A stretch of DNA of 64,000 nucleotides from assembly GCF_036246005.1 (NCBI RefSeq), contig NZ_CP109171.1:8606001-8670000 (forward strand). Direction: 5' to 3'. Position numbers and translations under genes: made by a program. Positions 48,991 through 57,566 of the stretch are shown piece after piece (position 1 is the first letter of the stretch; every line of letters starts with the position of its first letter). The notes under the pieces were generated by a model. That model was not told the origin of the DNA and searched no databases. It was given only the letters and a program-made list of their open reading frames with translations. Source of the DNA: Streptomyces sp. NBC_01723. Its GTDB lineage: Bacteria; Actinomycetota; Actinomycetes; Streptomycetales; Streptomycetaceae.

Positions 48991-50472
48991 ATGGACACCT
49001 TTGACGCGGACGTGATCGTAGTAGGAGCAGGGCCCACCGGACTCATGCTCGCGGGCGAGTTGAGTCTCCATGGAGTCTCCGCCCTGGTCGTGGACCGGCT
49101 TGCCGAACCCATCAAGGAATCCCGCGCCCTCGGCTTTTCCGCGCGCACGATCGAGGAATTCGCACAGCGTGGACTCATATCCCGGCTCGGCGATGTCGAC
49201 GTCATTCCGTTCGGTCATTTCGGTGGAGTGCCGCTCGACTACCGGGTCATTGCGAACGGCTCGTACGGAGCCCGCGGAATCCCCCAGTCGCGGACCGAGG
49301 GCATGCTCGCCGGCTGGATCGCGGAGCGCGGTGTCGAGGTGCGCCGCGGAGTCGAGGTCACCGGCGTCGAACAGGACGACGACGAGGTCCGCGTCCACGT
49401 GGCCACCGCCGAGGGCACCGGCACGCTCCGCGCCCGCCACGTCGTCGGCTGCGACGGCGCCCGCAGCGTCGTGCGCACCAGCGCCGGGATCGACTTCGAC
49501 GGCACCGCGCCCACCGTCGAACTGCGCTTCGCCGACATCGCCGGCGTACAGCTGCGCCCGCGCTTCAGCGGCGAGCCGGTGCCCGGCGGCATGGTCATGG
49601 TGCTGCCGCTCGGTCCGGACCGCAGCCGCGTCATCTACTACGACCGCGCACAGCCGATGCGCACCGGCCAGGGCCCGATCACCTTCGACGAGGTCGCCGA
49701 GGCGTTCCACCGCCTGTCCGGCGAGGACATCAGCGGCGCCACACCGCTGTGGGTCTCCTCGACCACCGATGTCAGCCGGCAGGCCACCCAGTACCGCAAG
49801 GGCCGCGTCTTCGTCGCCGGCGACGCCGCCCACATCCACCTGCCGATCGGCGCCCAGGGCATGAGCGCCGGCATCCAGGACGCCGTCAACCTCGGCTGGA
49901 AGCTCGCGCTGGACGTCAAGGGCCTGGCCCCCCAGGGGCTGCTCGACAGCTACCACTTGGAGCGCCACCCGGTCGCAGCCCGCATCCTCGCCAACACCCT
50001 CGCCCAGCGCACCCTTTACCTCGGCGGCGAGGAGGTCGCGCCGCTGCGGCAGGTCTTCGCCGAGCTGGTGCGGCACGAGGAGGTACAGCGCCACCTGGTG
50101 GGCATGGTCACCGGGCTCGACATCCGCCACGACGTCGGATGCGACCGCCACCCGCTGCTGGGCCGCCGCCTGGAGGACAAGCAGGTCACCCGGGACGGCG
50201 TGAAGCAGGGCGTCTTCTCCTTCCTGCAGCCGGGCCGTGGCCTGCTGCTCGACCTCACCGGGAGCGAGGATCTGCGTGCCGCCGGCCACGGCTGGTCCGA
50301 CCGCGTGGACACCGTCACCGTGCAGGACGCCGAAGACGGCCTCGGCGCCGTGCTCGTCCGTCCCGACGGCTACATCGCCTGGGTGGGCGCCGCCGGTGAG
50401 GGACCGGCCGCCGGTGCCACGGGCATGCCGCTCACCGACGCGCTCGCCCGCTGGTTCGGCCCCGCCGCCTGA
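48991..50472 (+). CDS. FAD-dependent aromatic polyketide monooxygenase (1), AlpK-like position
   Basis: A 493-residue class A flavoprotein hydroxylase of the angucycline/anthracycline group. FAD motifs: GAGPTGLMLAGE (16-27), CDGARSVVR and GDAAHIHLPIGAQGMSAGIQ. The C-terminal thioredoxin-like domain ends in ALARWFG. It hydroxylates a phenolic or angular intermediate with NAD(P)H. It lies directly before the JadG/AlpJ-type oxygenase; in kinamycin, as I recall, AlpK (C5 hydroxylase) pairs with AlpJ, so this is the likely equivalent. The start has AGAGGGAAG upstream. Confidence 0.85.
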   Translation: MDTFDADVIVVGAGPTGLMLAGELSLHGVSALVVDRLAEPIKESRALGFSARTIEEFAQRGLISRLGDVDVIPFGHFGGVPLDYRVIANGSYGARGIPQSRTEGMLAGWIAERGVEVRRGVEVTGVEQDDDEVRVHVATAEGTGTLRARHVVGCDGARSVVRTSAGIDFDGTAPTVELRFADIAGVQLRPRFSGEPVPGGMVMVLPLGPDRSRVIYYDRAQPMRTGQGPITFDEVAEAFHRLSGEDISGATPLWVSSTTDVSRQATQYRKGRVFVAGDAAHIHLPIGAQGMSAGIQDAVNLGWKLALDVKGLAPQGLLDSYHLERHPVAARILANTLAQRTLYLGGEEVAPLRQVFAELVRHEEVQRHLVGMVTGLDIRHDVGCDRHPLLGRRLEDKQVTRDGVKQGVFSFLQPGRGLLLDLTGSEDLRAAGHGWSDRVDTVTVQDAEDGLGAVLVRPDGYIAWVGAAGEGPAAGATGMPLTDALARWFGPAA

Positions 50473-50519
50473 CCGGTCCTTTTGACCGCACACACGTATC
50501 CCGAGGAAGCGAAGGAACC

Positions 50520-51215
50520 ATGCCGATCATCTCCACCGAGGACAACTACCTGACCGTCCTCAACCTGTTCACCACCGACACCCCCGAGCACCAGGAGCAG
50601 CTGCTCACCGAGATGGGCAAGATCGTCGACACGGCTGCCTACGAGGGATGGATCTCCTCGACCGTGCATGCCGGGCAGGACACCCCCGGCACCGCCAACC
50701 TGATCCAGTGGCGCAGCGGCGAGGACCTGGAGAAGCGTTACGCCGGCGACGAGTTCAAGCACCGCACACTGCCCGTCTTCCGCGAGATCACCACGGCCAT
50801 CCGGCTGCTGCAGAACGAGATCGCCTTCTCCCAGGCCCACCCCGGTCTCGGCGGCCGCGTCGAGGTCTCGCCGGGGCGCGACGACTACACGGCCATCGAG
50901 GTCCACCGGGTCGCCGAGGCCGACCAGGCCGAGCTGGTCAAGCTCCTGGGCGAGGGCCAAAAATGGCTGGTGAACGTCCCCGGCTACCGCTCGCACAGTG
51001 TCTTCAAGGGGCTGCGCGCCATGTTCGTCGAGGGCGCCTTCGCCGTCGTCTACTCCCAGTGGGACAGCAAGGAGAGCTACGAGGCGTTCCGCGACCTGCC
51101 CCACGCGCGCAAGCCCAAGCCGCGGCAGACCAACGACGAGCGCATCGCCGAGCTGCAGATCGCGTGCGACGCGAACACCTACCGCGTCGTGCACACGCGC
51201 GCCGCGGGCGAGTAA
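50520..51215 (+). CDS. AlpJ/JadG/GilOII-type ring-opening oxygenase
   Basis: A 231-residue protein with two ABM-type domains. The opening MPIISTEDNYLTVLNLFTTD, EGWISSTVHAGQDTPGTANL and the end ANTYRVVHTRAAGE are recognisably those of JadG, GilOII and AlpJ. That group cleaves the B ring of dehydrorabelomycin oxidatively; in kinamycin this leads to ring contraction to the benzo[b]fluorene. Start ATG has GAGGAAGCGAAGGA upstream. This gene is the strongest marker that the product is an atypical angucycline with an opened or contracted B ring. Confidence 0.88.
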   Translation: MPIISTEDNYLTVLNLFTTDTPEHQEQLLTEMGKIVDTAAYEGWISSTVHAGQDTPGTANLIQWRSGEDLEKRYAGDEFKHRTLPVFREITTAIRLLQNEIAFSQAHPGLGGRVEVSPGRDDYTAIEVHRVAEADQAELVKLLGEGQKWLVNVPGYRSHSVFKGLRAMFVEGAFAVVYSQWDSKESYEAFRDLPHARKPKPRQTNDERIAELQIACDANTYRVVHTRAAGE

Positions 51216-51318
51216 CCCGGCCCGCGCACCGGGTGGCGCGCGCCGGCCCTACGGCGTCGGCCGCCGGCCGGCACCCGTGCCCCGCGCACCCCATCGGACC
51301 CGCCAAGGAGCGAGAACT

Positions 51319-51648
51319 ATGCACAGCACGCTGATCGTGGCCCGCATGGCGCCCGGCTCGAGCGCGGACGTCGCCGAACTGTTCGCCGAGTTCGACGCGA
51401 CCGACATGCCGCACCGGATGGGCACCCGGCGGCGCCAGCTGTTCGCCTTCAACGGCCTCTACTTCCACCTCCAGGACTTCGACGAGGACAACGGCGGCGA
51501 GCTGATCCAGGGCGCCAAGGACGACCCGCGCTTCGTGCGGATCAGCGACGACCTCAAACCGTTCATCGACCCCTACGACCCCGCGACCTGGCGCTCCCCG
51601 GCCGACGCCATGGCACGGCGCTTCTACCGGTGGGAGGCGTCCGCCTGA
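51319..51648 (+). CDS. TcmI-type polyketide cyclase
   Basis: A 109-residue protein of the TcmI/JadI family: MHSTLIVARMAPGSSADVAE, RMGTRRRQLFAFNGLYFHLQ and a final RRFYRWE. It closes later rings of the polyketide. Start ATG follows AAGGAGCG. In angucycline clusters this gene (jadI, alpI type) normally sits directly before the KSalpha gene; here the next gene, 98 bases on, is the ACP. Confidence 0.87.
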   Translation: MHSTLIVARMAPGSSADVAELFAEFDATDMPHRMGTRRRQLFAFNGLYFHLQDFDEDNGGELIQGAKDDPRFVRISDDLKPFIDPYDPATWRSPADAMARRFYRWEASA

Positions 51649-51746
51649 GCGGACGGCACACCACCGGCGGGCCGCCGGCCGGCCTGTGCGCACCAGAAAC
51701 GATCAGCTGGGGCGCGCCACCGCCCCGAGACCGAAGGAAGCACCCC
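51649..51746. other. Site where KSalpha and KSbeta genes would be expected
   Basis: This 98-base spacer separates the cyclase and ACP genes. It contains only a normal leader with a ribosome binding site (GAAGGAAG) for the ACP. No ketosynthase fragment is seen in any frame. In related angucycline clusters about 2.5 kb encoding KSalpha and the chain-length factor stands at this position. Confidence 0.8.
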
Positions 51747-52022
51747 ATGGCCAGTATCCAGTTCACCCTCGACGACCTCCGGCGCATCCTTCTCGAGGCC
51801 GCGGGTGCGGACGAGAACGTCGACCTCGACGGAGACATCCAGGACACCACGTTCGCGGTCCTCGGCTACGAGTCCATCGCGCTGCTGGAGACCGGCGGCC
51901 GCATCGAGCGCGAGTACAACATCGTCCTGGACGACGACGACCTCGGCGACGACATCACGCCGCGCGACCTGCTCGACATCGTCAACGCCCAGCTGTCCCT
52001 GCCCGGGGCCCGGGCCGCCTGA
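51747..52022 (+). CDS. Type II polyketide acyl carrier protein
   Basis: A 91-residue ACP. The phosphopantetheine site is VLGYESIALLE with Ser43. Acidic helices and the ending DLLDIVNAQLS are typical of minimal-PKS ACPs. Start ATG follows GAAGGAAGCACCCC. It is followed by the ketoreductase after 13 bases. It should be modified by the transferase encoded at 47383. Confidence 0.93.
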   Translation: MASIQFTLDDLRRILLEAAGADENVDLDGDIQDTTFAVLGYESIALLETGGRIEREYNIVLDDDDLGDDITPRDLLDIVNAQLSLPGARAA

Positions 52023-52035
52023 AAGGGAGCACCCC

Positions 52036-52821
52036 ATGTCCGACTCCACCCGCAGGGTCGCCCTCGTCACCGGTGCGACCAGCGGCATCGGCCTGGAAGT
52101 CGCCCGGCTGCTGGCGCACCAGGGACACCAGGTGTTCATCGGCGCGCGCGACGCGGACAACGTCGCCCACACCGCCAAAGCGCTGCGCGAGGAGGGCCTC
52201 GACGTGGACGGCCGGCAGCTCGACGTCCGCGACGCCGCCTGTGTCAAGGAGTTCGTGCTCGGTGCCGTCGCCGCGTTCGGCACCGTAGACGTGCTCGTCA
52301 ACAACGCCGGCCGCTCCGGCGGCGGTCCCACCGCGGACATCACCGACGAGCTGTGGAACGACGTCATCGACACCAACCTCAACAGCGTGTTCCGGATGAC
52401 CCGTGAGGTCCTGACCACCGGCGGCATGCGCGCCAAGGACCGCGGCCGGATCATCAACATCGCCTCCACCGCCGGCAAGCAGGGAGTCGTCCTCGGCGCC
52501 CCCTACTCGGCCTCCAAGCACGGGGTCGTCGGCTTCACCAAGGCCCTCGGCAACGAACTCGCGCCGACCGGCATCACCGTCAACGCCGTCTGTCCCGGAT
52601 ACGTCGAGACGCCGATGGCCCAGCGGGTGCGGCAGGGCTACGCCGCGGCGTACGACACCAGCGAGGACGAGATCCTCAAGAAGTTCCAGGCCAAGATTCC
52701 GCTCGGCCGCTACTCCACGCCCCAGGAGGTCGCGGGCCTCGTCGGCTACCTCGCCTCCGACACCGCGGCGTCCATCACGTCCCAGGCACTCAACGTCTGC
52801 GGCGGCCTCGGCAACTTCTAG
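52036..52821 (+). CDS. ActIII-type polyketide C9 ketoreductase
   Basis: A 261-residue SDR, exactly the length of ActIII. The cofactor motif is TGATSGIG (12-19), NNAG at 89-92, and the catalytic residues Ser144, Tyr157 and Lys161 fall at the same numbers as in ActIII. It reduces the C9 ketone of the nascent polyketide. Start ATG follows AAAGGGAGCACCCC. It lies between the ACP and aromatase genes, the conserved order. Confidence 0.94.
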   Translation: MSDSTRRVALVTGATSGIGLEVARLLAHQGHQVFIGARDADNVAHTAKALREEGLDVDGRQLDVRDAACVKEFVLGAVAAFGTVDVLVNNAGRSGGGPTADITDELWNDVIDTNLNSVFRMTREVLTTGGMRAKDRGRIINIASTAGKQGVVLGAPYSASKHGVVGFTKALGNELAPTGITVNAVCPGYVETPMAQRVRQGYAAAYDTSEDEILKKFQAKIPLGRYSTPQEVAGLVGYLASDTAASITSQALNVCGGLGNF

Positions 52822-52889
52822 GCCGCCCGCCCACCGGGAGCCCGCGCTCCCGCCGTCCGCACAGCCGGTACCGCCGAGGAGAAGCCGTC

Positions 52890-53834
52890 ATGACGACTCG
52901 TGAGGTCGAGCACGAGATCACCATCAGCGCGCCTGCCGCCGCCGTCTACCGTCTCCTCGCCGAGGTGACCAACTGGCCGCGGATCTTCCCGCCCACCATC
53001 CACGTCGACCGCGAGGAGACCGGCGGCGACCAGGAGCGCATCCGCATCTGGGCCACCGCCAACGGTGAGCCCAAGACCTGGACCTCGCACCGCACCCTCG
53101 ACCCCGAGGCCCTGCGCATCACCTTCCGCCAGGAGGTGCCGGCACCGCCGGTCGCCGCCATGGGCGGCACCTGGATCGTCGAACCCCTCGACGAGGGCAC
53201 CTCGCGCGTCAGGCTCCTGCACGACTACCGGGCCATCGACGACGACCCCCACGACCTGCTGTGGATCGAGCGGGCCGTGGACAGGAACAGCACCAGTGAA
53301 CTGACCGCGCTGAAGGAGAACGTCGAGCGCGTCCACGCCGCCGACGCGCAGGAACTGACCTTCTCCTTCACCGACACCGTGACGATCCACGGCTCGGCCA
53401 AGGACGCCTTCGCCTTCGTCAACGAGGCGGGGCTGTGGCCGCAGCGGCTGCCGCACGTGGCCCGTGTCCGCTTCACCGAGGACACCCCGGGCCTCCAGGA
53501 GTTGGAGATGGACACCCGCGCCAAGGACGGCTCCACGCACACGACGAAGTCCTACCGGGTCGTCCTGGGCCACCACCGCATCGCCTACAAGCAGGTCACG
53601 CTGCCGGCCCTGATGACCCTGCACACCGGAGTGTGGACCTTCGAGGAGACCGAGGACTCGGGTACCACGGCCAGCTCCCAGCACACCGTCACCCTCAACA
53701 CGGACAACATCGCCCGGATCCTCGGCCCCGAGGCGACCGTCGCCGATGCCCGGGCCTATGTGCACGGCGCGCTCAGCACCAACAGCCTCGCCACCCTCGG
53801 CCACGCCAAGGACCACGCGGAGCGGAACCGCTGA
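52890..53834 (+). CDS. Two-domain aromatase/cyclase (2)
   Basis: A 314-residue di-domain aromatase/cyclase. Domain 1 includes ISAPAAAVYRLLAEVTNWPR and ITFRQEVPAPPVAAMGGTW, domain 2 FSFTDTVTIHGSAKDAFAFV. It directly follows the ketoreductase, so it is the canonical first-ring aromatase (JadD, AlpE position). The second copy at 44404 is the extra one. It ends one base before the ATG of the next oxygenase gene. Confidence 0.9.
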   Translation: MTTREVEHEITISAPAAAVYRLLAEVTNWPRIFPPTIHVDREETGGDQERIRIWATANGEPKTWTSHRTLDPEALRITFRQEVPAPPVAAMGGTWIVEPLDEGTSRVRLLHDYRAIDDDPHDLLWIERAVDRNSTSELTALKENVERVHAADAQELTFSFTDTVTIHGSAKDAFAFVNEAGLWPQRLPHVARVRFTEDTPGLQELEMDTRAKDGSTHTTKSYRVVLGHHRIAYKQVTLPALMTLHTGVWTFEETEDSGTTASSQHTVTLNTDNIARILGPEATVADARAYVHGALSTNSLATLGHAKDHAERNR

Positions 53835-53835
53835 C

Positions 53836-55341
53836 ATGGCCGGCGCCCCGCACCCTAACGGCCGGTCTTCGCGCACCGGGCCCGCCGAGACGGTCGACAC
53901 CCAGGTGATCGTCGTCGGCGCGGGCCCCGTCGGCCTGCTGCTCGCCGGTGAACTGGCGCTGCGCGGCATCCAGGTGACCCTCGTCGAGCGGCGCCACGGC
54001 CCGACCACGGAGTCCCGGGCCTCCACCCTGCATGCCCGCACCATGGAACTGCTGGACAGCCGGGGTCTGCTCGCGGACCTCGGCAGCCCGCCGTGCGAGC
54101 CGCGCGGTCACTTCGGCGGCATCCCCCTCGACCTGACCCTGCCCGGTCCCTACCCCGGACAGTGGAAGGTGCCGCAGACCAGGACCGAGGCGGTCCTGGA
54201 GGAGTGGGCCCTCGGCCTCGGCGCCGACCTCAGATGCGGCCACACCCTGCACGCCGTGCGGGACCTCGGCTCCCACGTCGTGGCGGCCGCCACCAGCCGC
54301 CACGGCACCCGTGTCACCCTGCGCGCCGCCCACCTCGTCGCCTGCGACGGCCAGGACTCCACGGTGCGCAGCCTGGCCGGCGCCGGTTTCCCCGGCACCC
54401 CGGCCGCCCGCGAGCTGCTGCGCGCCGACGTCGAGGGCGTCGACATTCCGAACCGGCGCTTCGAACGCCTCCCCGGCGGCCTCGCCGTCGCCGCCCGCAA
54501 CCCCGCCGGCGTGACCCGCGTGATGGTGCACGAGTTCGGTGCCGCGGTCCGCGAACGCGCCGGCGCCCCGGACTTCGACGAGCTGGCGGCCGCCTGGAAG
54601 CGCGTCACCGGGGAGGACATCACCGGCGCCACCCCGCTGTGGGTGGGCCACTTCGACGACGAGAACCGGATCCTGGCCCGCTACCGGCACGGCCGCGTCC
54701 TGTTCGCCGGGGACGCCGCCCACCGGCAGATGCCCATCGGAGGCCAGGCACTCAACCTCGGCCTCCAGGACGCCTACAACCTCGGCTGGAAGCTCGCCGC
54801 CGCCGTCGACGGCACCGCACCCGCCGCTCTCCTCGACAGCTACGACACCGAACGCGCCGCCGTCGGCGCCGCCGTCCTCGGCAACATCCGGGCCCAGGCC
54901 CTGCTGCTGCTCGGCGGCCCCGAGGTGGAACCGCTGCGCACGGTCCTCGCCGAACTCGTCGCCCACGAGGAGGTGCGTGCCCCTCTCGCCGCAATGATCA
55001 GCGGCCTCGACGTCCGCTACGACGTCGGGGGACCCGAGCACCCACTGCGGGGGGCGCGGCTGCCGCACGTGCGGCTGCGCGTCGGCGAGATCGTCTGCAC
55101 CACGGCCGAACTGCTGCGCTCCGGGCGCGGGCTGCTCCTGGGTCTCGGCGCCCCGCCGCCGCGGCTCGACGCCACCGCGGCCGGCCGTGTCGACACGGTC
55201 ACCGCGCACCCGGCCCCCGGCTCACCGCTCGAACGGACACCGGCCCTGCTGGTCCGGCCCGACGGCCACGTCGTCTGGGCGGGCGGCAGGGACGGGAACG
55301 GGCTCGCCGAGGCGGCCGGGCGGTGGTTCGGCATTGCCTGA
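53836..55341 (+). CDS. FAD-dependent aromatic polyketide monooxygenase (2), AlpF-like position
   Basis: A 501-residue class A flavoprotein hydroxylase. FAD motifs: GAGPVGLLLAGE, CDGQDSTVRSL and GDAAHRQMPIGGQALNLGLQ. The usual GDAAHxHxP is changed to AHRQMP. It has a longer basic N-terminus (MAGAPHPNGRSSRTGPAET) than its two paralogues. The ATG at 53836 is one base after the aromatase stop codon. It probably acts on a prejadomycin-type intermediate, in line with the second-ring oxygenases of related clusters. Confidence 0.85.
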   Translation: MAGAPHPNGRSSRTGPAETVDTQVIVVGAGPVGLLLAGELALRGIQVTLVERRHGPTTESRASTLHARTMELLDSRGLLADLGSPPCEPRGHFGGIPLDLTLPGPYPGQWKVPQTRTEAVLEEWALGLGADLRCGHTLHAVRDLGSHVVAAATSRHGTRVTLRAAHLVACDGQDSTVRSLAGAGFPGTPAARELLRADVEGVDIPNRRFERLPGGLAVAARNPAGVTRVMVHEFGAAVRERAGAPDFDELAAAWKRVTGEDITGATPLWVGHFDDENRILARYRHGRVLFAGDAAHRQMPIGGQALNLGLQDAYNLGWKLAAAVDGTAPAALLDSYDTERAAVGAAVLGNIRAQALLLLGGPEVEPLRTVLAELVAHEEVRAPLAAMISGLDVRYDVGGPEHPLRGARLPHVRLRVGEIVCTTAELLRSGRGLLLGLGAPPPRLDATAAGRVDTVTAHPAPGSPLERTPALLVRPDGHVVWAGGRDGNGLAEAAGRWFGIA

Positions 55342-55427
55342 GCCGTTCGTCCCCGGACCGGACACTTCCCGCCCTCGCACGCCCCCGCCGAGCACGGACC
55401 ACTGAAGATGAGAGGGATTTGACCACC

Positions 55428-56960
55428 ATGCAGGACACCACGATGGACGCCGACGTCATCGTCGTAGGCGCAGGCCCGACCGGACTGATGCTCGCGGGCG
55501 AACTGCGCCTGGGCGGGGCGGAAGTGATCGTCCTCGACAAGCTGCCCGAGCCCACCGGCCAGTCCCGCGGCCTGGGATTCACCGCCCGCGCGATGGAGGT
55601 CTTCGACCAGCGCGGGCTGCTGCCGCGCTTCGGGCAGGGCGAGACCCTGGAGGTCAGCCCCGTCGGCCACTTCGGCGGGGTCCAGTTCGACTTCACCGCC
55701 CTTCAAGGCGCCCACTTCGGTGCCCGCGGTATCCCGCAGAGCCAGACCGAGGCCGTCCTCGCCGCATGGGCCACCGACCTCGGTGCCGAGATCCGCCGCG
55801 GGTACGAGGTCCTCGCCGTCGCCGACGGCTTCCTGGACGGCGACCACGTCGAGGTCACCGTGGGCACCGCGGACGGCGTGCGGCAGCTGCGCGCGCCCTA
55901 CCTGGTGGGCTGCGACGGCGGCAAGAGCACGGTGCGCAAGCTCGTCGGCATCGACTTCCCCGGGACCGAGGCCACCCGGGCGATGTTCCTCGCCGACGTG
56001 ACCGGCCTCGACCTCAAGCCCCGCTACCTCGGCGAGACCCTTCCCAACGGCATGGTGATGGCCGCCCCGCTGGGCGAGGGCGTGCACCGCATCATCGTGT
56101 GCCCGCACGGCGCCGCCGCCCGCAGCGCCGACGACACCGTCACCTTCGAGGAGGTCGCCAAGGCCTGGGAGCACATCACCGGCGAGGACATCAGCGGCGG
56201 CGGCGCCGAGTGGGTCAGCTTCTTCAGCGACGCGACCCGCCAGGCCGCCCAGTACAGACGCGGCCGCGTGCTGCTGGCCGGCGACGCCGCGCACATCCAC
56301 CTGCCCGCCGGCGGCCAGGGCCTGAGCACCGGCGTCCAGGACGCCGCCAACCTCGGCTGGAAGCTCGCCGCCGTCGTCACCTCACGCGCCGACGAGGCCC
56401 TCCTCGACACCTACCACGCCGAGCGCCACCCCGTCGGGCGCCGCCTGCTGATGAACACCCGCGCCCAGGGCATGGTCTTCCTCGGCGGCGACCAGGCCGA
56501 GCCGCTGCGCCGGATCATCACCGAGCTGACCGGCCACGACACGGTCCGCCGCCACCTCGCGGGCATCGTCTCCCACCTCGACATCCGCTACGACGGCATC
56601 GACGGCAGCGAGCCCGGCGACGGCGGGAGCACGCACCCGCTCCTCGGGCGCCGCCTCGGCAAGACGCCGCTGACCGGGCCCGACACAGAGACCGACACCT
56701 TCGCCCTGCTGCACGCCGGACACGCTGTCCTGCTCGACCTCGTCGGCGACCCCGGCCTGCGCGAGGCCGCCGCGCCCTGGGCCGGCCGCGTCGACGTCGT
56801 GACCGTCACCGCCCGCACGGCCGACCGCGGTGCCGTGTTCGCGGGCGCACAGGCGGTGCTGGTCCGGCCTGACGGACACGTCGCGTGGACCGGCGCCGGC
56901 GCCGTGGACGGCCTCGCCACCGCCCTCGCCCGCTGGTTCGGCGAGCCCGCCGGACACTGA
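55428..56960 (+). CDS. FAD-dependent aromatic polyketide monooxygenase (3), AlpG/JadH-like position
   Basis: A 510-residue class A flavoprotein hydroxylase close in sequence to the first one (both start with DADVIVVGAGPTGLMLAGEL). Other motifs are CDGGKSTVRKLVG and GDAAHIHLPAGGQGLSTGVQ. By position (KR, aromatase, oxygenase, oxygenase) it corresponds to the JadH/AlpG type, which hydroxylates and dehydrates the angucycline core. It is the last gene of the operon; a perfect 18-base-pair terminator follows seven bases later. Confidence 0.87.
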   Translation: MQDTTMDADVIVVGAGPTGLMLAGELRLGGAEVIVLDKLPEPTGQSRGLGFTARAMEVFDQRGLLPRFGQGETLEVSPVGHFGGVQFDFTALQGAHFGARGIPQSQTEAVLAAWATDLGAEIRRGYEVLAVADGFLDGDHVEVTVGTADGVRQLRAPYLVGCDGGKSTVRKLVGIDFPGTEATRAMFLADVTGLDLKPRYLGETLPNGMVMAAPLGEGVHRIIVCPHGAAARSADDTVTFEEVAKAWEHITGEDISGGGAEWVSFFSDATRQAAQYRRGRVLLAGDAAHIHLPAGGQGLSTGVQDAANLGWKLAAVVTSRADEALLDTYHAERHPVGRRLLMNTRAQGMVFLGGDQAEPLRRIITELTGHDTVRRHLAGIVSHLDIRYDGIDGSEPGDGGSTHPLLGRRLGKTPLTGPDTETDTFALLHAGHAVLLDLVGDPGLREAAAPWAGRVDVVTVTARTADRGAVFAGAQAVLVRPDGHVAWTGAGAVDGLATALARWFGEPAGH

Positions 56961-56966
56961 CGTACG

Positions 56967-57010
56967 CAGTGAGGGGTGCCGCCCAAACCAGCGGGCGGCA
57001 CCCCTCACTG
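56967..57010 (+). terminator. Perfect 18-base-pair terminator after the PKS operon
   Basis: CAGTGAGGGGTGCCGCCC at 56967-56984 pairs perfectly with 56993-57010 around an 8-base loop. It lies just after the stop codon of the third FAD monooxygenase and ends the long plus-strand operon. The IS200/IS605-type element begins right behind it. Confidence 0.9.
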
Positions 57011-57133
57011 CTGCGCCAGAGCTACCGGGACTGTTCGCAGTGCAGCGGGCTTCAGCCCGGTGGTGAAGCGAATCTGAGAGCTGCTCTGACCTCAGCTGTG
57101 TGCACGGATCCGCATCGTTCACCTCAGCCCAGG

Positions 57134-57550
57134 TCAGAGCGGCCGGTTCTGCTGCTCGATGTACTGCTTCACGATGCTGGGCGGTGCGCCGCCGACGGAA
57201 CCGGCGAAGTACGAGCCGGACCAGAGTCGTTGTGCCCGCCAGTAGTGGCGGACGAGGTCGGGGAACTCCTGGCGCAGCCGCCGGGAAGAGACGCCCTTGA
57301 GGCTGTTGACCAGCTTGGACACGGCGACCTTCGGCGGGAAGTTCACGAGCAGGTGGACGTGGTTGTTCTCGCCGTTGAACTCGACCAGCTCGGCCTCGAA
57401 GTCCTCGCACACGGCCCGCATGATCTCCTCGCACCGCGTCAGGTGTCGATCGGCGAAGACCTTGTGCCGGTACTTCGTCACGAAAACCAAGTGGACATGC
57501 ATGCGGAAAACACAGTGACGACCAGTACGAACATTCTCATCAATACCCAT
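57134..57550 (-). CDS. tnpA: IS200/IS605 transposase TnpA (Y1 HUH)
   Basis: A 138-residue Y1 transposase. It has MHVHLVFVTKYRHKVFADRH, the HUH motif NHVHLLV (His64, His66) and the catalytic tyrosine in IVKQYIEQQ (Tyr130). These enzymes cut and join single-stranded DNA at hairpin ends. The length is normal and all catalytic residues are present, so it may be active. It is divergent from tnpB with 16 bases between. Confidence 0.92.
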   Translation of the reverse strand: MGIDENVRTGRHCVFRMHVHLVFVTKYRHKVFADRHLTRCEEIMRAVCEDFEAELVEFNGENNHVHLLVNFPPKVAVSKLVNSLKGVSSRRLRQEFPDLVRHYWRAQRLWSGSYFAGSVGGAPPSIVKQYIEQQNRPL

Positions 57551-57566
57551 AAACCAATTGTGTACC

